Positions 27,067-35,097 of a stretch of 64,000 bases of DNA are shown here, piece by piece. Origin of the DNA: Kibdelosporangium sp. MJ126-NF4 (GTDB taxonomy: Bacteria > Actinomycetota > Actinomycetes > Mycobacteriales > Pseudonocardiaceae); contig NZ_CDME01000014.1 in the NCBI RefSeq assembly GCF_000826545.1, positions 372,001 to 436,000 on the forward strand. The letters are read 5' to 3'. A program made the position numbers and the translations under genes. How positions within the stretch are numbered: position 1 is the first letter of the stretch; every line of letters starts with the position of its first letter. The notes beneath the pieces are model-generated. The model saw only the letters and a program-made list of their open reading frames with translations, was not told the DNA's origin and made no database searches.

Positions 27067-27891
27067 ATGTCTTCCAGTTTAGGGGCTGCCGAGCTCGTTC
27101 GGTGGTTCACTGGTGGTGTGACTGGGGTGCTTGTTGGGCAGTTGGCGGCGCTTGGTGTTCGGGCTGGGGATGTATTGGTTGTACACACGTCTTTTCGGGC
27201 TGTTGGTGCGGTCGATGGTGGGCCGCTTGGCTTGATTGACGCGCTGCGTACGGTGCTCGGGGATCGTGGGACGTTGGTGATGCCGTCGATGACCGGTGGG
27301 GGTCGGTCGGAGGCTTATGATCCGTTGCTTACGTCGACCAGGGATATGGGTGTTGTCGCTGAGATGTTCTGGCGGTTGCCTGGCGTTCTGCGGGGCGATC
27401 ATCCTTCTTCGACATTCGCTGCCTCTGGTCCGTTCGCTGAGCAGATTGTTGCGCCGCAACCGCTTTCTCCGTCTCATGGCTTGGACAGTCCTATCGGCCG
27501 GGTATACGAGCTCGGTGGTTCTGTCTTGTTGCTGGGGGTTGGGCATGATGCGAACACCACCATGCACCTTGTCGAGGATCTCGCTGGCGTTCCCTATCGT
27601 GGAGAACACTGGGCGATGGTTTCCGATGGTGGTGGGGCTCGGAAGGTCACGATCAGTGAGCCTGATCATTGCTGTCAGGGATTCGCCGCCGCTGACGGCT
27701 GGCTGCGGGATGTCGGCGCGCAGCGTGAGGGGTTGGTTGGGGACGCACAGGCGCGGTTGTTCGCGGCCGGTGATCTCGTGAAGCTCGGTGTGCCGCGGTT
27801 GTCTGCGGAGCCCACCGTTCTCCTTTGTCGACAGGGCACCGGCTGTGAGGAGTGCGACGCGGCGCACGCGAGCGTCATGGCCACGGGATGA
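27067..27891 (+). CDS. Aminoglycoside N(3)-acetyltransferase (AAC(3), antibiotic_NAT family)
   Basis: 274 residues. It contains the family signatures VVHTSFRAVG, HPSSTFAASGP and LDSPIGRVYELGGSVLLLGVGHDANT (read here in short pieces), the latter including the CoA- and substrate-binding His. Enzymes of this family transfer acetyl from acetyl-CoA to the 3-amino group of 2-deoxystreptamine aminoglycosides in the cytoplasm. GTG 27118 is an alternative start nearer the conserved core. The 3' end overlaps the convergent PP2C gene by 17 bp. Substrate range and expression are unknown; some family members act on other amines, such as in secondary metabolism. Confidence 0.88.
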   Translation: MSSSLGAAELVRWFTGGVTGVLVGQLAALGVRAGDVLVVHTSFRAVGAVDGGPLGLIDALRTVLGDRGTLVMPSMTGGGRSEAYDPLLTSTRDMGVVAEMFWRLPGVLRGDHPSSTFAASGPFAEQIVAPQPLSPSHGLDSPIGRVYELGGSVLLLGVGHDANTTMHLVEDLAGVPYRGEHWAMVSDGGGARKVTISEPDHCCQGFAAADGWLRDVGAQREGLVGDAQARLFAAGDLVKLGVPRLSAEPTVLLCRQGTGCEECDAAHASVMATG

Positions 27892-28660
27892 TCAGCGCCG
27901 TGATGTTGTCGTGGCCTCCGGAGTCCAGGGCGTGGTGGGTGAGGATTCCGGTGTCTGTCGCGGGTTTTCCGGTCAGTTTGGCGCGGATGGATTCCGCCGT
28001 CGGCAGGTAACGCCAGAGCCCGTCGGTGCAGAGCAGCAGGTTCCCCGGGGCTGTTGGGCGGAGGCTCCGGATTCTCGGGGTGGGGTTGGGCGCGTCCGCG
28101 CCGAGCCAGTTCGCGAGTGCTTCCAGTTCGCCTGTGTCGTCTTCCGTCAGGAGGATCCCTGGACCTGCTATGGGCAGCCAGTATGCCCGGCTGTCCCCTA
28201 TCCAACTTGTCCAGATTCCTTCCGTGCTTGCTATTCCGGCCACGTAGGTGCATGCCGGTGCCGACTGTCTCGTTCCCAGCGCGGCGACCGCTTCGGATGC
28301 TTTTCCCGCTGCTTCAGTGAGGGCGGTTTCCGGGATGGCGCCTGTGGTCAGGTGGGTTGTGAGGGTTTTCGCCGCTGTCTCGGCGGCTACCTGGGCTGCT
28401 CTTTCCGGCCGCGGTGACATCGACACCCCGTCGGTCACCACGCCGATTGTCCATGGGCTCGCGCTGGTCAGCGCCATGGCGTCGGCGTTGATGCCCCGGC
28501 GCAGCCCTCGGTCGGTCACCGCTGCCGCTCCGGTGTCCAGTGCCAGTTCGATGTGCGCCCGGAAGGCGGGCTGGGCTGCTCCGCAGTCCCAGCAGTAGCC
28601 GTCCGGAGCGACGGTCCCGTCGCACGACACACAGTCGGGCGTCGGTGCGCTCCGCGTCAT
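27875..28660 (-). CDS. PP2C-type Ser/Thr protein phosphatase with N-terminal zinc ribbon
   Basis: 261 residues. Cys10, Cys13, Cys23 and Cys26 form a zinc ribbon at the N-terminus; the PP2C domain follows with RGINADA (55-61), VVTDGVS with metal ligand Asp77, IGDSRAYW, LLCTDGLW and GGHDNITALI. It dephosphorylates Ser/Thr residues using two Mn/Mg ions and probably counteracts a PknB-like kinase or a forkhead-associated client encoded elsewhere. A -10-like TAGTGT (28672-28667) sits 6 nt before the ATG, suggesting leaderless expression. Confidence 0.9.
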   Translation of the reverse strand: MTRSAPTPDCVSCDGTVAPDGYCWDCGAAQPAFRAHIELALDTGAAAVTDRGLRRGINADAMALTSASPWTIGVVTDGVSMSPRPERAAQVAAETAAKTLTTHLTTGAIPETALTEAAGKASEAVAALGTRQSAPACTYVAGIASTEGIWTSWIGDSRAYWLPIAGPGILLTEDDTGELEALANWLGADAPNPTPRIRSLRPTAPGNLLLCTDGLWRYLPTAESIRAKLTGKPATDTGILTHHALDSGGHDNITALIIPWP

Positions 28661-28679
28661 CCGGTGACACTATCGCCTC

Positions 28680-29564
28680 ATGATCGAGTGGCGAGTGCAG
28701 TTCGACGCGAGTGTGACCTTCAGCAACGGCGGGGCTTTGCAGGCTCAGGAGTTCCGGCTCGACATCCCCAGCGACCACATCGACGACGACGCTCTCGGTG
28801 AGTTGTTCGTACGGCATCTCGGGCTGCTGATGGTGGGTTCCGTCGCCATCACCAACAAGACCTTCGTCCAGGAGCCGCACAAGGGGTCGCGGGGCGCTGA
28901 GACCGTGCCCGTCGAGCAGGGCGTTGTCGACCTCAGCCACGTCATCGAGCACGGCATGTCGACACATGCCGGGATTCCCGGCCCGGAGATCAGTGACTGG
29001 CTGTCCTTCGCCGACTCACACGGCAGGTACTCCCCCGGCACCGAGTTCCAGATCGGCCGGATCAGCCTTGTCGGCAACACCGGCACCTATGTGGACAGTC
29101 CTGCGCACCGCTTTCCCAGTGGCGACGACCTTTCTTTGCTGCGGCTGGAGACCCTCGTCGACGTCGACGGTGTCACCGTCCGCGCCGACCAGCAGCGGAT
29201 CGACCGCAAACACCTGCTGGCCCACGAGGTCACCGGCAAGGCTGTTCTGATCAACACCGGATGGGACCGGCACTGGGGCACAGCCGAGTACACCACCGGG
29301 CAGCATCCGTTCCTCACCGCAGATGCCGTGCAATGGCTTGTGGAACAACGGGCCGCCGTGGTCGGGATCGACTCCATGAACATCGACGACACCACCGACG
29401 GCACGCGGCCCGCGCACACCGCCCTGCTGCGCGCGGGCATCCCTGTCGTCGAGCATATGACTGGCCTCGACCTGCTGCCGCCACACGGTTTCCGGTTCCA
29501 CGCCGCGCCGCTCGCCATCCGCGGGATGGGAACATTCCCGGTCCGGGCTTATGCCCTCACCTGA
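28680..29564 (+). CDS. Cyclase-family hydrolase with fused N-terminal domain
   Basis: 294 residues. Residues 1-71 (RVQFDASVTFSNGG, FRLDIPSDHI, LGELFVRHLGLLM) form a small domain that I recall as a separate ~70-residue protein in Streptomyces. Residues 82-294 are a cyclase/kynurenine-formamidase-fold hydrolase: DLSHVIEHGM, GNTGTYVDSPAHRF (132-145), GIDSMNIDD. In the usual HxGTHxDxPxH zinc motif the first two His are Asn133 and Tyr137 here, as in one known branch of the family, while Asp139 and His143 are kept. The substrate is unknown. Confidence 0.82.
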   Translation: MIEWRVQFDASVTFSNGGALQAQEFRLDIPSDHIDDDALGELFVRHLGLLMVGSVAITNKTFVQEPHKGSRGAETVPVEQGVVDLSHVIEHGMSTHAGIPGPEISDWLSFADSHGRYSPGTEFQIGRISLVGNTGTYVDSPAHRFPSGDDLSLLRLETLVDVDGVTVRADQQRIDRKHLLAHEVTGKAVLINTGWDRHWGTAEYTTGQHPFLTADAVQWLVEQRAAVVGIDSMNIDDTTDGTRPAHTALLRAGIPVVEHMTGLDLLPPHGFRFHAAPLAIRGMGTFPVRAYALT

Positions 29565-29647
29565 TACCGTCCGCCCGACTTGTCTGTCTCGCAGGTTCTT
29601 GGGTCGCAGAAGGCGAGAAGGTGATCGCTCATACGCAACAATGGGTC

Positions 29648-30055
29648 ATGTTCGTCCACAGGATTAGGGTTCGCTACAGCGAGTGTGATCAGCAGGGCGT
29701 GGTGTTCGTCGGGAACTACATGTTCTTTTACGACGTCGCCTTGACCGAGCTGTGGCGTGCGCACGTGTGCAAGTACCAGGACATGGTCGAGAAGGGCGCC
29801 GACATGATGGTCGCCGAGGCGCGCTTCCGGTACGTGCGGAGCGCACGGTTCGACGACGAGGTCGACATCGAGATGCCCGTCAACCACGTCGGCACCACCA
29901 GCATGATCGTCCTGCCGCGGTTCCGGGTCGGCGGCGAACTCATCACCGAAGGCGAGGTCCGGCACGTCTTCATCGACCCCGCGACCAACCAGAAGACACC
30001 GATTCCCGACTACGTCCGCACCGCTCTGTCCGCTGTGGACCCAGTGGCTCAGTGA
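29648..30055 (+). CDS. Acyl-CoA thioesterase, 4HBT hotdog fold (YbgC/FadM type)
   Basis: 135 residues from ATG 29648. RVRYSECDQQGVVFVGNYM carries the family Asp (Asp14) and Gly, the active-site loop of 4-hydroxybenzoyl-CoA thioesterase-type enzymes; hotdog strands and a central helix follow. It hydrolyses acyl-CoA in the cytoplasm. A longer frame exists upstream (GTG 29621 is in frame), but no strong ribosome site distinguishes them. The 3' end overlaps the convergent GNAT gene by 7 bp. Confidence 0.85.
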   Translation: MFVHRIRVRYSECDQQGVVFVGNYMFFYDVALTELWRAHVCKYQDMVEKGADMMVAEARFRYVRSARFDDEVDIEMPVNHVGTTSMIVLPRFRVGGELITEGEVRHVFIDPATNQKTPIPDYVRTALSAVDPVAQ

Positions 30056-30582
30056 CGCAGGTGCCGGATGCTGCGGACGTACTCCAGTTCCAGCACCGGC
30101 CTGCCGTCCCCGTAGTCCCATTCACGCCTGCGGCCGGACTCACGGAAGCCGACCTTGCGATAGAAGTGCCGCGAGCGGTTGGCACCGGACAGCGTCCACG
30201 CTCTGATGTCGCGGTGTCGCGTCTCGGCGAGCGACTCCTGCACCCGCTGCATCAGCGTGGACGCCACACCGGTCCCCCACGCCGACGGCCTGGCGTAACA
30301 CGCGAAGATCTCACCTTTTCCGTCGCCTTCGCCCGACGGCCCGAAATGGCTGAACGCCACCACACGATGGCCGCGCTCGGCGAGCAGGACAGCGCCAGGC
30401 AGGCCGTCACCGGCCAGCAGGTCCGCCCACTGGCCGCGGCGGGCCTCCACCTGTCCGGCCAGGAACTTCGGCTCGAACAGGTCCCGGTACGCCACACGCC
30501 ACGCCTCCGCGTGCACCTCGCCGATGCTCGCCGCGTCCTCGGTGTGTGCCTCGCGCACCAGAGTCAGGGTGTCCAGGCGCAT
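30049..30582 (-). CDS. GNAT-family N-acetyltransferase
   Basis: 177 residues with the GNAT fold: VREAHTEDAASIGEVHAEAW at the N-terminus, acetyl-CoA-binding motif A around IFACYARPSAWGTGVASTLM (R/Q-x-x-G-x-G/A pattern as PSAWGTG) and the C-terminal ANRSRHFYRKVGF. The acceptor amine is unknown. It is transcribed away from the Eis-like gene. Confidence 0.88.
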   Translation of the reverse strand: MRLDTLTLVREAHTEDAASIGEVHAEAWRVAYRDLFEPKFLAGQVEARRGQWADLLAGDGLPGAVLLAERGHRVVAFSHFGPSGEGDGKGEIFACYARPSAWGTGVASTLMQRVQESLAETRHRDIRAWTLSGANRSRHFYRKVGFRESGRRREWDYGDGRPVLELEYVRSIRHLRH

Positions 30583-30697
30583 GGATCCCTACCCAAGTCG
30601 GTTCGTCATTCACCCAGTCTCGCCAGAATTTGCGCACACCATACGACGTTTGGAAACTCAGTGGCAACGTCTGGCCGCTTCGGTCTGTAATGCACGC

Positions 30698-31912
30698 GTG
30701 TCAGACCTCACTGTTCGCACCGCCACCGACGCCGACTTCGAGAGCGTGTTCACCACGTTCATGTCCGCGTTCCTCCACGAGATCAAGGACAAGGACCGCG
30801 AGTGGTACCGCAACGAGTGGGACCCTGACCGGCTGCACATCGCACTCGACGGTGACGAAGTCGTCGGCACCGCTGCCGTCCTGACCCGCAGGATGACGCT
30901 GCCCGGCGCCGGGCAGCGACCGTTCGCCGCGGTCACCACCGTGACGGTGAAGGCCGACCAGCGCAGGCGCGGGGCGATGACGCGGCTGATGCGCGCGCAA
31001 CTGCACGAGCTACACGACCAGGGCCGCGAGCCTTTTGCGGCGCTGTGGGCGTCCGAGGGCGGGATCTACGGCCGCTTCGGCTACGGCGTGGCGTCGACCT
31101 ACTCCCAGGCGAGTATTCCGAAAGGTCTCCGGTTTCGGCCCGGCACGGACGTCGGCGAGGATCGGGTCCGGCTCGTGGCACGGGAGAAGGCCCTTCCGCT
31201 CGTCGCCGAGCTGTACGACCGGATCGCGCCGGGGCGGACAGGGTGGCTGTCGCGCGACGAGCGGACGTGGACGCTGTACCTGTGGGACCCCGAGCACTTC
31301 CGTGATGGCGCCTCGGCGCTGCAGTTCGCGATTCACCCGGACGGGTACGTGCTCTACCGGACCAAGCGCAAGGAGGGCGACCGCGGGCCGGAAGGCGAGC
31401 TCAGCGTCCACGAGTTCGCCGCGGCCACCCCGGTGGCCTCGGCGGCGCTCTGGCGTTTCCTGCTCGACTTCGACCTCATCGCGGAGATCGACGTGCCCTT
31501 GGCGCTCGACGACTCCCTGATCCATGTGCTGCAGGACGCGCGCCAGGTGGTGCGCAAGCAGCGGGACGCGCTGTGGGTGCGTCTCGTCGACCTGGACCGT
31601 GCGCTCGCCGACCGCCGCTACTCGGCGCCGCTGGACACCGTCTTCGAGGTGACCGACGCACTGTGCCCGTGGAACGAGGGCAAGTGGCGGCTGGTCGTGG
31701 ACTCGTCTGGCGCCGCGACGGTCGAACGGACCGAGGCCGACGCGGACCTGCGCGCGGACATCACAGACCTCGGCGCCGCGTACCTCGGCGGCACCCGGCT
31801 CACCGAGTTGGCCGCAGCGGGGCGCGTGCTCGAGCTCACGCCGGGCGCGCTGGCCCCGGCGTCCCGGGCATTTCTCGCCGACGATCAACCGTTCTGCCCG
31901 GAGGTGTTCTGA
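30698..31912 (+). CDS. Eis-like GNAT N-acetyltransferase
   Basis: 404 residues from GTG 30698, close to the 402 residues of M. tuberculosis Eis. Bipartite GNAT with an SCP-like C-terminal domain: VTTVTVKADQRRRGAMTRLM is the acetyl-CoA loop, and GGIYGRFGYGVAS and WRLVVD are Eis hallmarks. The chain ends ...CPEVF, with the C-terminal Phe carboxylate that serves as catalytic base in Eis. Eis enzymes acetylate aminoglycosides at several positions, and also peptides and lysines. TGTAAT stands 6 nt before the GTG, suggesting a leaderless transcript. About 3 kb from an AAC(3) gene. Confidence 0.87.
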   Translation: MSDLTVRTATDADFESVFTTFMSAFLHEIKDKDREWYRNEWDPDRLHIALDGDEVVGTAAVLTRRMTLPGAGQRPFAAVTTVTVKADQRRRGAMTRLMRAQLHELHDQGREPFAALWASEGGIYGRFGYGVASTYSQASIPKGLRFRPGTDVGEDRVRLVAREKALPLVAELYDRIAPGRTGWLSRDERTWTLYLWDPEHFRDGASALQFAIHPDGYVLYRTKRKEGDRGPEGELSVHEFAAATPVASAALWRFLLDFDLIAEIDVPLALDDSLIHVLQDARQVVRKQRDALWVRLVDLDRALADRRYSAPLDTVFEVTDALCPWNEGKWRLVVDSSGAATVERTEADADLRADITDLGAAYLGGTRLTELAAAGRVLELTPGALAPASRAFLADDQPFCPEVF

Positions 31913-31990
31913 CCCACACGACGGGAACTGAAAAGGTAGCGTTCGGCGTTGTCCCATTTGAGGACATTCGAACGCTCTAGTGGAGGCGTC

Positions 31991-32761
31991 GTGAGCACGG
32001 CCATCGTGGTGGTTGTACTGATTGTCGTGGTGGGTGGGCTGATCTTCGTAGCCGCCAACAAGAGGGCCACAGCTCGGCGCAACGAACTGGACAACGCCAA
32101 GGCCGACGCGCGGCGGTGGGTGGAACGACTCGGCGGCCAGGTGATGAACCTGACCGGCACCGACGAGCCGTCCAAGCAGGCACTGGCCGACGCCTCCGAG
32201 CGCTACACCGCGGCCGGGTCCCAGATGGACCAGGCTCAGACGGTCGAGCAGGCCAAGCTGGTGACCAAGACGGCTCTGGAAGGCCTGTACTACGTGCGGG
32301 CCGCGCGTGAGGCGATGGGGTTGGACCCCGGTCCCGCGCTGCCGGAGGACCGCGAGCAGGCCGATGCCGGTCGCGTCACCGACGACCGCCGGGTCAACGT
32401 CGAAGGGCATGAGTATTCGGCCTCCGCACGGCCGGGCGATGGCACGCCCTACTACTACCCCGGTGGTCGCGTTGCGGGCCGTCCGGTTCCTCAGGGTTGG
32501 TACAGCGAGCCTTGGTGGAAGCCCGCTCTCGTTGCCGGGGCTTGGGGTGTCGGTACTTTCCTGCTGTTCGACGCGATGTTCTCGGGGATGGTCGGTATTC
32601 CCGATGCCGCTGCTTGGGAGGCCGGTTATGACGCCGGTCAGGCCGAGTCCATGGCTGACACGGGCGGCGATGGCGGCGGGGACTTCGGTGGTGGGGACTC
32701 GGGTGGCGGGGACTGGGGTGACTTCGGCGGCGGTGATTTCGGCGGCGGCGGGGACTTCTGA
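31991..32761 (+). CDS. Membrane protein with Gly/Asp/Phe-rich C-terminus
   Basis: 256 residues from GTG 31991, with GGAGG 4-5 nt upstream. One N-terminal membrane helix (STAIVVVVLIVVVGGLIFV), a helical region of about 100 residues (coiled-coil tendency), a Tyr/Pro-rich linker (GTPYYYPGGR), a second hydrophobic segment (LVAGAWGVGTFLLFDAM) and a low-complexity tail built of GGGDF/GGGDW units. Similar Gly-Asp-Phe tails occur on bacterial TPM/DUF-type membrane proteins, but I cannot name the family. A canonical terminator follows 15 bp later. Confidence 0.75.
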   Translation: MSTAIVVVVLIVVVGGLIFVAANKRATARRNELDNAKADARRWVERLGGQVMNLTGTDEPSKQALADASERYTAAGSQMDQAQTVEQAKLVTKTALEGLYYVRAAREAMGLDPGPALPEDREQADAGRVTDDRRVNVEGHEYSASARPGDGTPYYYPGGRVAGRPVPQGWYSEPWWKPALVAGAWGVGTFLLFDAMFSGMVGIPDAAAWEAGYDAGQAESMADTGGDGGGDFGGGDSGGGDWGDFGGGDFGGGGDF

Positions 32762-32776
32762 GATCTCCTGGTGATG

Positions 32777-32807
32777 GGCGGTCCGGCTACTGCCGGGCCG
32801 CCTTTTT
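32777..32807 (+). terminator. Intrinsic terminator with U-tract
   Basis: GGCGGTCCGGC (32777-32787) pairs with GCCGGGCCGCC (32792-32802) around TACT and is followed by TTTTT. A textbook Rho-independent terminator for the upstream membrane-protein gene. Confidence 0.92.
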
Positions 32808-32866
32808 CTTCGTACGGGGATCGGGCGGCTGCAGGGGCTCAGGAAGCTTGGTGTCGCTCAGCTCTC

Positions 32867-33034
32867 GCCTGAACTCTGAATGCAGAGTTCAGTGTTCAGG
32901 CTGCCGGGTGAGCTGAACTCTGAATACAGTGTTCAGGAAATCAACCGCGCCGAACACGCGCACCGCCCCTGCTCTCTGAACTCTAAATTCTGAATGCTGC
33001 ACTCTGAATTCAGAGTGCAGCATTCGGAGTTCAG
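32867..33034. repeat. Cluster of three related palindromes (CTGAACTCTGAAT family)
   Basis: P1 (32869-32892): CTGAACTCTG and exact complement around AATG. P2 (32913-32936): the same left arm, complement with one mismatch, around AATA. P3 (32992-33025): a 34-bp perfect palindrome, arms GAATGCTGCACTCTGAA and complement, with no spacer, and outer arms CTGAACTC (32976-32983) / GAGTTCAG (33027-33034). All share CTGAACTCTGAAT. The cluster is much richer in A/T than its surroundings and lies beyond the terminator of the left gene and just behind the stop of the convergent HNH lipoprotein gene. Confidence 0.9.
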
Positions 33035-33044
33035 GGTGATGGGC

Positions 33045-33710
33045 TCAGGTACAGGTGGCGAGGGCACGTTCGAGGGCGGAGCGTTCGGTGGTGGTCGTGG
33101 TCAGCACATACTCGGCCTTGATGCCGACATAGATCCGAGCGTAGGAACACGCGTACCCGGCATTGGGTGGCATCCACTCGTCCGGCGTCCTGTCACCCTT
33201 GGACTGGTTCGTTTTCCCTTGCACGGCAAGCAGGTTGCGCAGATCGTTCGCGGCTGTCGCGCGGCGGGTGGCGTCCCACGTGGCAGCGCCGGAGCGCCAC
33301 ATCTCCGCGAGCGGCACCACATGGTCGATCTGGATCCTGGAGACGCTGGTGATCGTCTCCCCCGTGTACGGGTCAAGCAACGACCCCGACGTCACCGAGC
33401 AACGGCCGTCCTTCCGCACGACGTTCGTGAGGTCACGCGCGAGGACCTGACTGCGCTGGTCACACCCGTCACCGTCAACGTCCAGCCACGGCCGTCCGAA
33501 AACACATGTCTCGCCAGTGTCACAGGAGCGTTCGTACCCGGTGAGCGATCCGGGTGTCTGCACAACCAAAGCGGCCAGTTTTGTACGCGCGGTGGCGGTG
33601 TCTGGTGTGCCTGTGGGGGCGGTGTGGATGGGCGCGTTCTGGGTGGGCAGCGCCGTACAACCGGGTAACAGCCCGGATAACAGCAGGGCAAGCAAGACCA
33701 CACGGACCAT
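33045..33710 (-). CDS. HNH-family endonuclease lipoprotein (DUF1524/GmrSD-type HNH)
   Basis: 221 residues. The signal peptide ends in a lipobox (LPGC, Cys18), so the protein is predicted to be anchored outside the membrane. The nuclease part has IDHVVPLAEMW, then ANDLRNLLAV, NQSKGDRTPDEWMPP and a Cys/Tyr segment, the pattern of the actinobacterial HNH/DUF1524 family; paired cysteines (CDTGETC) suit an oxidising environment. Likely an extracellular DNase; target unknown. It is the last gene before the palindrome cluster. Confidence 0.88.
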   Translation of the reverse strand: MVRVVLLALLLSGLLPGCTALPTQNAPIHTAPTGTPDTATARTKLAALVVQTPGSLTGYERSCDTGETCVFGRPWLDVDGDGCDQRSQVLARDLTNVVRKDGRCSVTSGSLLDPYTGETITSVSRIQIDHVVPLAEMWRSGAATWDATRRATAANDLRNLLAVQGKTNQSKGDRTPDEWMPPNAGYACSYARIYVGIKAEYVLTTTTTERSALERALATCT

Positions 33711-33766
33711 GCTTGTCGGATACCCGTGGGCAACCCGCGCGAACGGCGCCGGTCAGCCGAAGCGCG

Positions 33767-34576
33767 TTACTCCGGTTGGCAGGTGGGGCACCAGAAGAGG
33801 TTGCGGCCGACGAGTTCGGCCTTGGCGATCCCCGTACCGCAGACGTAGCACGGCAGTCCTGCCCGTCGATACACGTAGACCTCGCCGCCGTGGGCGTCCT
33901 TGCGGGGTTCCCTGCCCATCACCTCGGGCATGTGCTCGGACCTGACCGTGTCTATCTGCCCGGCTTTCACTCCGTGGTTCATCAGCACGACCAGGTCGTC
34001 CCACATTTCCTTGTACAACGTCTGGTCGAGCTCACGCCCCGGCATCATCGGGGGCACTCCGTGGCGGAACAGGATCTCCGCTCGGTAGACGTTCCCCACG
34101 CCCGCGAGCACGGCCTGGTCCATCAGCAAGGCCGCCAGCGGTACGCGGGACCGCGAGATCCTCTTCCAGGCTTTGTCCGGGTCTGCGTCGCGGCGCAGCG
34201 GGTCTGGGCCCAGCCGCGCGCGCAACGCCGTCACCTGGTCCGCTGTCCAGAGTTCACACGCGTTCGGGCCGCGCAGGTCCGTCCAATGTGTCCGGCCCAC
34301 CACTCTCATCCGCACCTGCCCCACCGGGTCGAGCACGGGCAGTTTGTGCTCGTTGAAGATTCCCGCCAGCCCTAGGTGGATGTGCACGACCGCGTCCGGC
34401 CCGTACACGTGGAACAGGTGCTTTCCGTGTGCTTCCGCGCGCACCAGTTTCCGGCCGTCCAGAGTGGACGCCTGGGCGGCGAAGCGGCCCTGTGGGCTGG
34501 ACACCTCGACCGGGTGGCCCGCGTAGCGACGGTGGTGCATCCGGGCGTGCCGGTGCAGCGTGTGACCTTCAGGCAT
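33767..34576 (-). CDS. Fpg/Nei-family DNA glycosylase/AP lyase
   Basis: 269 residues beginning MPEGHTLH: the catalytic Pro2 (nucleophile after Met removal) and Glu3 of the family, with the PEGH form typical of the Nei side of the family. The helix-two-turn-helix is around QAVLAGVGNVYRAEILFRHG, and a C-terminal zinc finger has CYVCG and CPTC. It excises oxidised bases and nicks the DNA strand. It begins 12 bp after rpiB and forms an operon with it, as do Rv2464c/Rv2465c. Confidence 0.94.
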   Translation of the reverse strand: MPEGHTLHRHARMHHRRYAGHPVEVSSPQGRFAAQASTLDGRKLVRAEAHGKHLFHVYGPDAVVHIHLGLAGIFNEHKLPVLDPVGQVRMRVVGRTHWTDLRGPNACELWTADQVTALRARLGPDPLRRDADPDKAWKRISRSRVPLAALLMDQAVLAGVGNVYRAEILFRHGVPPMMPGRELDQTLYKEMWDDLVVLMNHGVKAGQIDTVRSEHMPEVMGREPRKDAHGGEVYVYRRAGLPCYVCGTGIAKAELVGRNLFWCPTCQPE

Positions 34577-34588
34577 TTGCCGGGAAGT

Positions 34589-35056
34589 CTACTCCGGCAA
34601 CGCCGGTGGGGTGCCCGTGCGCTCGTAGTCCAGGATCAGATCTATCCGGCGCTGGTGCCTGCCGCCTTCGAACTCCGTTGCCAGGAACGCGTCCACGATC
34701 CCGGCCGCTTCCTCCGGGGTGTGCATCCGCGCACCCACCGCGACGATCTGGGCGTTGTTGTGCTGACGGCCCAGCTTCGCGGTATCGACGTTGTACGCCA
34801 GCGCCGCGCGGCAGCCTTCGACCTTGTTGGCCGCGATCTGCTCGCCGTTGCCCGATCCGCCGATCACGACGCCGAGGCTGCCCTCGTCGGCGACCACGCG
34901 CCGCCCGGTCTCGACGCAGAACGGCGGGTAGTCGTCCTGCGCGTCGTAGACGTGCGGGCCCACGTCGATCACGTCGTGGCCCGCCTGCTTGAGGTGGTCC
35001 ACCAGATAGGTCTTCAGTTCGTAACCGGCATGGTCACTTCCGAGATACACGCGCAC
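34589..35056 (-). CDS. rpiB: Ribose-5-phosphate isomerase B
   Basis: 155 residues, GTG start. Interconverts ribose 5-phosphate and ribulose 5-phosphate in the pentose phosphate pathway. GSDHAGYELK forms the phosphate/substrate loop and GGSGNGEQIAANK the second; Glu in GNGEQ is the probable base in the actinobacterial branch, which lacks the catalytic Cys of E. coli RpiB. Same order as Rv2465c-Rv2464c. It is divergent from the ComB-like gene. Confidence 0.96.
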   Translation of the reverse strand: MRVYLGSDHAGYELKTYLVDHLKQAGHDVIDVGPHVYDAQDDYPPFCVETGRRVVADEGSLGVVIGGSGNGEQIAANKVEGCRAALAYNVDTAKLGRQHNNAQIVAVGARMHTPEEAAGIVDAFLATEFEGGRHQRRIDLILDYERTGTPPALPE

Positions 35057-35097
35057 GCGCCGAAGTGTGCCATGGACCGGAGTGGAAGGCTGGAGGC

